Shown here in pieces: positions 1 through 6,593 of a stretch of DNA of 64,000 nt. The DNA comes from Stigmatella aurantiaca (lineage in GTDB: Bacteria > Myxococcota > Myxococcia > Myxococcales > Myxococcaceae). The translations under genes were made by a program, and so were the position numbers. The first letter of the stretch is position 1. Each line of letters begins with the position of its first letter. The notes under the pieces were generated by a model. It had not been told where the DNA came from and ran no database searches. It was given only the letters and a program-made list of their open reading frames with translations. The stretch is taken from assembly GCF_900109545.1 (NCBI RefSeq), contig NZ_FOAP01000033.1:1-64000 (forward strand), written 5' to 3'.

Positions 1-402
1 GAGCAGGTGTCGTCGCGCTGAGAGAGTCCCGTTCACCCCCTCAGCTTGCTCAGCTTTCACGCCGCACGGAAGACGGGGTTCGTGCAGCGCATACGCCGTG
101 TGGAAGATGCAGCGCACGCCGCCGGCCGCTTCCACCAGCGTGCGGGCCACCTCTTCGAACTGCACCACCTCGTAGCCCGTGCTCACGGTGGAGAGGTACT
201 CGCCCGTGTCCTCCCGGAAGAGGGACTTCTTGTCCGGGATGGGCCCCTCCATGGGTGGCGAGAAAATGGGCCGCTCCTCCGCCGTGTAGAAGCCTGCGGC
301 GTGGACGATCTCCTCGTAGCTGCCGTTCGACGGCAGCGGCGTGCCCAGGCCGTGCCAAGGCTCTTTCCCGACGTACACCATCTGCTGGATGTCGTGGGGC
401 AT
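1..402 (-). CDS. DUF932-family phage/plasmid-type protein, 5' part only, possibly disrupted
   Basis: The frame starts at ATG 402-400 after a good ribosome binding site (GGGAGG) and runs off the left edge without a stop, giving 134 residues. The N-terminus MPHDIQQMVYVGKEPWHGLG carries the VGxxPWHGLG signature of DUF932 proteins, which are common on plasmids and phages and have no firm function. The family resemblance is good to about residue 100 (GGVRCIFHTA). After that the sequence becomes unlike the family, so a frameshift or recombination break near position 105 is possible. It is divergent from the sit-like cassette. Confidence 0.6.
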   Translation of the reverse strand, partial: MPHDIQQMVYVGKEPWHGLGTPLPSNGSYEEIVHAAGFYTAEERPIFSPPMEGPIPDKKSLFREDTGEYLSTVSTGYEVVQFEEVARTLVEAAGGVRCIFHTAYALHEPRLPCGVKAEQAEGVNGTLSARRHLL

Positions 403-831
403 GCTGTCCTCCCTTGTCGATGATGAAGACGCACCCCGGGCGTGAGGACGTGGAGTGGATGCTCGTGGCCCTCGCGCTCGCGGTGTGCTTCGCGGTTGGG
501 GTTGGAGGAAGACGCCTGCCCGGAGGGACAGGCGCCAGTGGGTAAGACTGCCCACCAAGGTTCTTATGCCAAAGCCCCTGGCCGCTTTTCCGGGCAGCCG
601 TCCCGCCCCGGTCGGCACCGAGCTCCCTACCTCCTCGATGTATGGGAGACGGGCGGGACACGGACCGCCACCTTGCGCTGCGTGACGTTCCCATGAGCCT
701 GTCGGGATGGGACCAGGATACGGGCCACGCTGGCTGGTGCGGCGGAACTGTCTGCCGGCCCAGTGGTTCTCGTCACGCTGGTTTGTCAGGCTTGGGTGGT
801 AGCCAGGAGGCTTCCGTCCTCGGAGGCCCTC
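403..831. other. Intergenic region between divergent DUF932 gene and sitB-like gene
   Basis: About 430 bp without a convincing gene. Short ORFs here have poor coding character. It should contain promoters for both flanking genes. A possible stem-loop is formed by GCCTG and CAGGC arms near 510-533, and another by GTGGG/CCCAC near 539-556. I see no clear sigma-70 consensus. Confidence 0.5.
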
Positions 832-2145
832 ATGACGCCCGCGCTGTTGCTCCTGCTGCTGCTGGCACAGGCCGAAGGTCCGGACGCGATACCCGACGCG
901 CCCGCTCCTGCCTCGGCCGTGAGGTGGCAGTACTTGACGCGCGGGGAGGCCACTGCGCTGGCCCTCCTGCCGCGAGGAGGCCTGGGGACGTGGGAGGGCT
1001 TCGTGCAGGTGGAGCCCACGCTGGTGGTGGACGGTGGTGAGGAATGGGGCCTCAACCTGGGCGCCCCGGTGCGGCTGCAGTTGTGGGGCGGCGCGCCCGG
1101 TGCGGGACTTGTTCGGCGGGAGGATTGGGACAGCCTCTCGGACTGGGGGCAGCTCGTGCGCGGCCTCAAGCTGGGCTCGGACAACTCGACAGTGGGCGTG
1201 TGGCTGGGTGCCCTGGAGGGCTACAGCCTGCTTTCCGGGCACCTGGTGCGGCGCTACTCCAACCGGGCCAACCCGGACTACCACCCGGCGGGTGCCTTCT
1301 TCACTGGCACGCTGGGGCCCCTCTACACGGAGGCGTTCGCCTCGGACGTGCTGGGCGCGCGCCTCATGGGGGCGGAAGTGGCGTTGGACGTGCAGCACCT
1401 ACTCTTCGGCCGAACTCCCCAACGCGGGCGCTATGCGCTGGCGCTGTCCGTTGTGCATGACTGGGGTAGGGCTGGAGGAAGGGCTCCTTCGCTGACGCTG
1501 GCGCACCTGGACGCGACGGCGGTGGTGCTGGTGCGGCCGGGCTTTGAAGCGCACCTGCTGTCCGGTTGGGGCGGACGGCCCGGCGAGGGGGGCGCGTGGG
1601 GCGCGGTGGTGGGCGTAGGGGCCGACGCGGTGACGCCCACGCTGGACATGACGCTGCGGCTGGAGGTGCGCCGGCAGCACGGGGGCTTCCGGCAGGGGGC
1701 CTTCGGCCCGGACTACGAGCTGGCGCGCTTCCGGGCGGCGGGACCTGATGGCGTGTCGCTGGCAGAGGCCCTGTTTCCGGACGGCTTCTCCGTCTTCGGG
1801 GAGTCGGTGGTGGGCTGGGACTCCGTGAGCTACGGCGGACTGCAACGGCACCTGCAACTCTCCCTGGCCGTCGAGGCATTCACCTGGGGCCGCCTCGACG
1901 TGGACGGGCGCGTGGCGGTGCAGCTCCTCGACCGCAATGTCGAGGTGGCCTTGAAAGGATTGGTGGTGGGCTTGGAGCAGTCGGGAGCGCGCTACCTGGG
2001 CGCGGCCGAAGTGCGCTGGCGCTTCCTCGCAGGAAGGCTGTACGCGCTGAGCTCGGGCGGCACGTTGCTCTACCCGGAGGTGGACGGGACGCTGCGCCCG
2101 GGGGCGTTCGCCTCCCTGGGCTTGGGGGTGGACGATGCGCGCTGA
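832..2145 (+). CDS. SitB-like accessory secreted/outer-membrane protein
   Basis: A 437-residue protein. The start ATG 832 is preferred to a longer frame from 763 because GGAGG sits 5 nt upstream and the new N-terminus is a clean Sec signal peptide (MTPALLLLLLLAQA, cleavage after AQA). The mature chain is rich in alternating hydrophobic/polar stretches with Gly, Trp and Tyr, consistent with a beta-rich or barrel-like envelope protein. It overlaps the next gene by 11 bp. In myxobacteria sitA toxin genes are sometimes preceded by an accessory gene, sitB, and this gene fills that slot. No enzyme motif is visible. The SitB assignment rests on position and secretion signal, not on a recognised domain. 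Confidence 0.5.
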   Translation: MTPALLLLLLLAQAEGPDAIPDAPAPASAVRWQYLTRGEATALALLPRGGLGTWEGFVQVEPTLVVDGGEEWGLNLGAPVRLQLWGGAPGAGLVRREDWDSLSDWGQLVRGLKLGSDNSTVGVWLGALEGYSLLSGHLVRRYSNRANPDYHPAGAFFTGTLGPLYTEAFASDVLGARLMGAEVALDVQHLLFGRTPQRGRYALALSVVHDWGRAGGRAPSLTLAHLDATAVVLVRPGFEAHLLSGWGGRPGEGGAWGAVVGVGADAVTPTLDMTLRLEVRRQHGGFRQGAFGPDYELARFRAAGPDGVSLAEALFPDGFSVFGESVVGWDSVSYGGLQRHLQLSLAVEAFTWGRLDVDGRVAVQLLDRNVEVALKGLVVGLEQSGARYLGAAEVRWRFLAGRLYALSSGGTLLYPEVDGTLRPGAFASLGLGVDDAR

Positions 2146-3727
2146 CGCCATGCTCTCCAGGTGGAGGGGGTTGCTGCTGGCCTGCACCGTGCTGACGACT
2201 GGCTGCGCGTCGATGACGCCCCCGCCTGGCAAGGGGATGAACCCCAGCGACACGCCACCCGGGGTTGCTGCGCCCGGGTTTGCGAAGGGGCCAGGCGATG
2301 AGCGCCCACGCACCCTGGCTTCCTCTCCACCCTCCTGGACGGAGGGCGAGGGTCCGCAGCGGCTGTACCGTCGTCGAGGCTCCCGTGCGACCGTGACGCA
2401 GGCGGGCGCCGGGCGCTCGGCGGGAGGGGCGGGGAGCACAGTCACCCGTAACGCTTCGGCGCCCCAGCGGCAGCGCGCCACCGAGACACGTCAAGCCGTC
2501 CTTTCGGCCGTGGGCGAGGTGAAGGGCACCACGGGCGAGTTGGCCAGCACGCTCTCGAAGCTCGCGACCCGTCCACCCACCAGCCTGCTCAACCGAGGCT
2601 TGAGCGGCCTCAACGGCGTGTTCAAACGCCACCTCGACTATGGCTCCAACCAACTGCCCTGGATTCAGGGGGCACTCGGCGGCATCACCACCCTGACGGA
2701 GGCGTCCTCGGAAGTGGCCCACCCCGACATGCAGCTGGCCCTGCTACGCATGAGCGGCCCAAAGCTCCAGGCGGCCACCTCCGGCACCCTCCTGCTCGCC
2801 GCGTGGGTGGACTTCCTGAACCTCGCCGACGTCGTGCTCCGAGAGTGCCCCGCCTATAGCATCGAGAAGCTCGTCGTGGACATGCACCGCGTGCAGGGGA
2901 TGGTGGAGCCCTCCATGACGGCGCTCGCCTCGGCGGACCCCGAGAAGGTGGAAGCCGTGGCCACCGCGCTTCCTGACGTGATGGGCGAACTCACCCGCGA
3001 GTTCCAGTCCCTCGAGGAGGGAGCGCGCGTAGCCATGGAACGCTCCGGGCAGATCATGGCGGTGGCGCAGCTCGTGGAGATGCTCACCATGGTTTCTGCG
3101 ATGAGGCTGGCGCTGCCAAGGTTGCCTCCGGCCGCTCCCGCCACGCTGGGCACAGGGCTCGTCGTGGGCTCCAACGGCGTCATGGTGGGCTCGCAGGTGG
3201 TGGTCTCGGCCGAGTGGGTGGAGACGATGCGCCGGTTGGTGCAGGCAGGCGTGCTCTCCGCCCCGGCCGTCAGCGCGGCTGTCCGCATTCACGCCGGAAT
3301 GACGATGGCGCAGGCGAGCGGGGAGTTGCCCCAGGGCGTGCGCGATGCGCTGGGCGAGGGACCCGAGGTCCGCGCCATGCACGAGACCGGCAGGGCAGGG
3401 GCAGGCATGGGTGAGGCCCCCAAGCACCACGTCCTGCCGCGCGAGCACCGCGAGTGGTTCGAGCAGCGCGGCTTCACGGGCGACATGGACATCGACCGGT
3501 TCTGCGTCCGCATGGAACGGGCGAGCCACGAGGCGATCCATGGCGGTGGCGACTGGCGCCTGGGTCGCCTGTGGCCCGGTGAATGGAATCGGATGATTAT
3601 GAAGGTGCTTGGTGAAGCCGAGGAAGAGGTTGGCCGCATGTTGACGCGCAACGAGGTCCTGGAAATCGTCGCCAGGGAGATGGGGCGCTATAAAATCCCG
3701 ATGAGCTTTGTCTCTGGGAGACGGTGA
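2135..3727 (+). CDS. SitA-like lipoprotein toxin (TIGR02269/DUF2380-type)
   Basis: A 530-residue protein, or 525 if ATG 2150 is used; that start gives the tidier signal peptide MLSRWRGLLLACTVLTTGC. The LTTGC sequence is a slightly non-standard lipobox, so a lipidated envelope protein is expected. The middle is Ala/helix-rich with a hydrophobic stretch at about residues 312-350. The C-terminal 100 residues hold a His-rich block, KHHVLPREHREWF then HEAIHGGG and WPGEWN, which resembles the HHH/AHH-like nuclease toxin tips of the Myxococcus paralogous lipoprotein family. SitA toxins pass between kin by TraA/B outer-membrane exchange and poison cells lacking the matching SitI. Nuclease activity is inferred from the His pattern only. 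Confidence 0.65.
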   Translation: MRADAMLSRWRGLLLACTVLTTGCASMTPPPGKGMNPSDTPPGVAAPGFAKGPGDERPRTLASSPPSWTEGEGPQRLYRRRGSRATVTQAGAGRSAGGAGSTVTRNASAPQRQRATETRQAVLSAVGEVKGTTGELASTLSKLATRPPTSLLNRGLSGLNGVFKRHLDYGSNQLPWIQGALGGITTLTEASSEVAHPDMQLALLRMSGPKLQAATSGTLLLAAWVDFLNLADVVLRECPAYSIEKLVVDMHRVQGMVEPSMTALASADPEKVEAVATALPDVMGELTREFQSLEEGARVAMERSGQIMAVAQLVEMLTMVSAMRLALPRLPPAAPATLGTGLVVGSNGVMVGSQVVVSAEWVETMRRLVQAGVLSAPAVSAAVRIHAGMTMAQASGELPQGVRDALGEGPEVRAMHETGRAGAGMGEAPKHHVLPREHREWFEQRGFTGDMDIDRFCVRMERASHEAIHGGGDWRLGRLWPGEWNRMIMKVLGEAEEEVGRMLTRNEVLEIVAREMGRYKIPMSFVSGRR

Positions 3728-4194
3728 TGAGCGAGGGGAGTGCCTGGGAGGGCAACTGGGTAGCCCGCCTGTATGAGCGGGTCCGCGAGCGCGGTCACAC
3801 CTCGCTCACGGCTTTTGCCGAGGCACGCCCTACTGCCTCTCTGGTTGAACTGGCCGAGGAGCTGGGCGAGGACGTCGCCGGAGTGCAGGTGTTCAAGGGC
3901 CTGGTTGAAGAGGCAGAACGGAATCGTCGACTCACCCGCTTGGTGCGTGGACAACTAGTGCGCGAACTGTCGGAGAGTCTCCCCGACGGTTGGCCAGCCG
4001 TGATGGACGATGCAAACCGCTTCAAGGTCGCCAAGGCACTCGGTGCGTGGTCCGCCTATACCCCGGAGACCCATGAGGAGCGCGTCAAACAGGCTAGGGC
4101 AGCGCTGCGCGCCGCACCGCCGCCGCCCGGCTGGCGCCCGCTTGGCCCCGACGACGAGCTGCTGCGCACGCTCCTGCCCGACGAGGAGGTCTGA
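3727..4194 (+). CDS. SitI-like cognate immunity protein
   Basis: A small soluble acidic protein of 155 residues with no signal peptide or membrane segment. Its ATG 3727 overlaps the toxin stop as TGATG; GTG 3724 is an alternative giving GTGA. Tight coupling to the toxin gene is the usual arrangement for a toxin/immunity pair. I recognise no domain. It is mostly helical in appearance, with LVELAEELGEDVAGVQVF as a typical amphipathic stretch. The immunity role is inferred from position and size. About 270 bp without a clear gene follow it. Confidence 0.55.
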   Translation: MSEGSAWEGNWVARLYERVRERGHTSLTAFAEARPTASLVELAEELGEDVAGVQVFKGLVEEAERNRRLTRLVRGQLVRELSESLPDGWPAVMDDANRFKVAKALGAWSAYTPETHEERVKQARAALRAAPPPPGWRPLGPDDELLRTLLPDEEV

Positions 4195-4464
4195 CCTGGG
4201 CCGAGGGGCGCTGCCAGGACTGTGCAAGTCCCAGGTGTTCAGCAGGGCGGTGATGACGCTCTTCACCGGGGGGCATCCACCCGAGCGTTGAAAGGTGCAC
4301 GCCCTTGGCGCGGAGGGATGACCAGTTGACGGCCGTGCAGGCAACTGCAGGTGGTGGCGTGCTCGCGCGCTTCACACAACGTATACGGCGTGGCACGGAG
4401 ATTCCGGCTGCTGGTGTGCCGGTCACATTGGGAAAGCCAAGCGAAGTTGCACGCGGGGGCGCGG

Positions 4465-5235
4465 ATGTCGAATGCAACGGGAAAGAAGGTGAGTCGCCCT
4501 GCGGCAGGCACACACAAGGTAGGTACGGAGGGAGCCGTCGAGCGCGTGGTGAAGGAGATGACGCCGACACTCCGGTCCGAGTACGAGAAGCTGAAGAAGA
4601 AGCTGGCCGGCTCCGAGAAGCAGGACGCTCAGGTCCGGTATGAAATTGGGCGTGTCGTAGCCAAAGTTCGTGGCGCGAGCCCGAGATACGGTTCCAATGC
4701 TGTCGGCCAGCTTGAGCGAGCCCTTGGGCTCGACGAGAACACGCTGCGCCGGTACGAGCTTATCGCCAGCACCTGGACGCCAGCCCAGTTCGCGGCCCTG
4801 CTGAAGCGGACCAACCTGTACGGAAGGTCCCTCTCCTGGTCCCACCTCGACGTCGTTGCCGCGGTCGCAGATGCGAGGAAGCGCGAGGGCCTCCTCGACG
4901 AGGCACTGCGGGAGGGTCTCTCGGTAAGGGAACTGGCGAGTCGTGTCCGCGGGCGGACGCCAGCCTTGGTCGAAGACACGAACGAGTCCGCGCTCAACCG
5001 TCCCCTTTTCTCGGCCGTCCGCGTGATGACGGCTCGCGCGGAGACCGTGGTGCAGAGCGTCAGCATCTGGGAGAAGAGCATCTTCGAGCGTCTCCAGCAG
5101 GAGAACTCACCGGAATTGAGCGAGTCCCTCCAGAACGCGAAGGACGTTTACACGCAGCTCCGCAGCGCGGTTGACGTCATTCTGGGACGCATTGACGAGG
5201 GCCTGGCGGCGGCGGACGCGACCCGCCCGCGGTAG
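4465..5235 (+). CDS. Hypothetical helical protein, DNA-binding-like, mobile-element type
   Basis: A 256-residue protein starting MSNATGKKVSRPAAGTHKVG; an upstream in-frame extension to 4351 has poor coding character. Residues about 30-170 are charged and helical: a coiled-coil-like EYEKLKKKLAGSEKQ, then RYGSNAVGQLERALGLDENT, which looks like a helix-turn-helix-type segment, and LSVRELASRV, a second possible HTH. It vaguely recalls DUF1016/DUF3102 or ParB-like plasmid proteins, but no family is certain. It precedes a DUF5131 gene, with a near-perfect inverted repeat in the gap that could be its binding site (inference). Confidence 0.5.
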   Translation: MSNATGKKVSRPAAGTHKVGTEGAVERVVKEMTPTLRSEYEKLKKKLAGSEKQDAQVRYEIGRVVAKVRGASPRYGSNAVGQLERALGLDENTLRRYELIASTWTPAQFAALLKRTNLYGRSLSWSHLDVVAAVADARKREGLLDEALREGLSVRELASRVRGRTPALVEDTNESALNRPLFSAVRVMTARAETVVQSVSIWEKSIFERLQQENSPELSESLQNAKDVYTQLRSAVDVILGRIDEGLAAADATRPR

Positions 5236-5269
5236 AGGGTGCTGGGATGTAAGGCTCAGTGTTCCCCGC

Positions 5270-5299
5270 GCAGATTCTCCCAACGTTGGGGGAATCTGC
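5270..5299. repeat. 30-bp near-perfect inverted repeat
   Basis: The arms GCAGATTCTCCCAAC and GTTGGGGGAATCTGC are complementary except for one base pair and have no loop. It lies in the 111-bp gap between the hypothetical DNA-binding-like gene and the DUF5131 gene. There is no T-tract, so a dyad operator is more likely than an intrinsic terminator. Confidence 0.6.
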
Positions 5300-5346
5300 C
5301 GGTTTGTGGGAGGCACCGCACCGTCAAGCAGAGGCAAGCATTCCGC

Positions 5347-6180
5347 ATGGGCAAGACGACCGGAATCCAGTGGTGCGACTCCACCGTCAATCCCACCATG
5401 GGCTGCGACGGCTGCGAGCTGTGGGAGGAGGGACGCCGCATTTGCTACGCGGGCCTCGACCATGAGCGCAAGAAAGGGCGCAGTCCGGGCTACGCGCCCA
5501 GCTTCGATGCGGTGACGCGCTTCCCGGGGCGGATGCTCACAGCCGCGGCATGGCGTCCCCTCACGGGCCTGCGGCGCCTGGAGAAGCCCTGGCTGGACGC
5601 GCTGCCCCGGCTCATCTTTGTCTCGGACATGTCGGACGCTCTCTCGCAGGCGGTGTCCTTCGAGTACTTGGAGGATGAAATCATCAACACGGTGGAGAGT
5701 CCCGCGGGCCAGCAGCACCACTGGTTGTGGCTCACCAAGCGCTCGCCGCGGATGAGGGAGTTCTCTCGTTGGCTCCGGAGGCCGTGGCCGGCCAACTTGT
5801 GGGTGGGCACGAGTATTACGGGCCAGCAGTCCCTTGGCCGCATTCGCCCGCTGCTGGAGGTGGGGGACGAGCGGACCATCCGCTTCCTGTCCATCGAGCC
5901 TCAGTGGGAGGCGCTTGACCTGGGGGAGTGGCTCTCGCGCCTCAATTGGATAATCCAGGGTGGGCAGTCCGGGAAGAACTCTCCTGCTTTCGACCTAGCC
6001 TGGGCGCGCGCGATGCGCGACGCCTGCCAGAAGGTGGGTGTCCGGTACTTCCTCAAGCAACTCGGTGCCAATGTCCGGGACGGCTCTGCCGTGCTCAAAC
6101 TGCGAGATCGGCACGGTGGTGACTGGAACGAGTGGCCTACAGACTTGCGGATACGTCAATTACCTTTGCGGCTGTCGTGA
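5347..6180 (+). CDS. DUF5131 family protein (phage Gp37/Gp68-like)
   Basis: A 277-residue protein starting MGKTTGIQWCDSTVNPTMGC; the longer frame from 5239 starts inside the intergenic palindrome and is not used. The family hallmark is an N-terminal Cys cluster, here CDGC followed by a Cys in ICYAG, then a region with FVSDMSDA, LWLTKRSPRM, WVGTSITGQ, FLSIEPQWE and WIIQGGQSG, all typical of DUF5131. Members are found on phages and islands, often with a three-Cys-motif partner (TcmP), and may be radical-SAM-like; biochemical function is not established. No TcmP is seen nearby. Confidence 0.8.
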   Translation: MGKTTGIQWCDSTVNPTMGCDGCELWEEGRRICYAGLDHERKKGRSPGYAPSFDAVTRFPGRMLTAAAWRPLTGLRRLEKPWLDALPRLIFVSDMSDALSQAVSFEYLEDEIINTVESPAGQQHHWLWLTKRSPRMREFSRWLRRPWPANLWVGTSITGQQSLGRIRPLLEVGDERTIRFLSIEPQWEALDLGEWLSRLNWIIQGGQSGKNSPAFDLAWARAMRDACQKVGVRYFLKQLGANVRDGSAVLKLRDRHGGDWNEWPTDLRIRQLPLRLS

Positions 6181-6593
6181 ATCACTTCAGCTACGCATAA
6201 CCTTCAGCGCGCCTCGCGCAGTTGGGAGAAGCCAGCGATGGGCGCTTCACGGTGGCTCATCGCGGGGCGCACATGGGCCGCAAACTCTTGGAGTGCGCCG
6301 CTCTCGAGGCCCAAGTCACGCTGGGCTGCACCTGCTTCCGCACCAGCTCGCTATCAACGCGGCCCGTCCGTCCTCACCATCAGACACCGAGCTGGTCGTC
6401 GCGACATGGCTCGGAGATGCCTTGCGGCTCTACGCACCTTGGAGGTCTCGCGGCTGCGAGAGGGGCGCTGGGTGGAACGCGATACCTTCCGGGCTCTGCT
6501 AAGGTGCACGCGGGGCCCTTCGAGATCGTGGGTTTGGAACTGGAGGCACTGTGGCTGCCTGCGTAGGAGGGTAGCTAGGAGAATGTCTGCGGC
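6181..6593. other. Gene-poor stretch with possible decayed coding fragments
   Basis: About 410 bp before the CHAT operon. No single frame looks like a real gene. Coding-like pieces appear in different frames: about 6222-6360 reads RGAHMGRKLLECAALEAQV, and about 6385-6440 in another frame reads TELVVATWLGDALRLYA. This could be a frameshifted remnant of a short gene. A frame ending at 6597 overlaps the next start as GTGA, but its composition (Arg/Trp/Ser-rich) argues against it. The region probably includes the operon's promoter. Confidence 0.4.
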
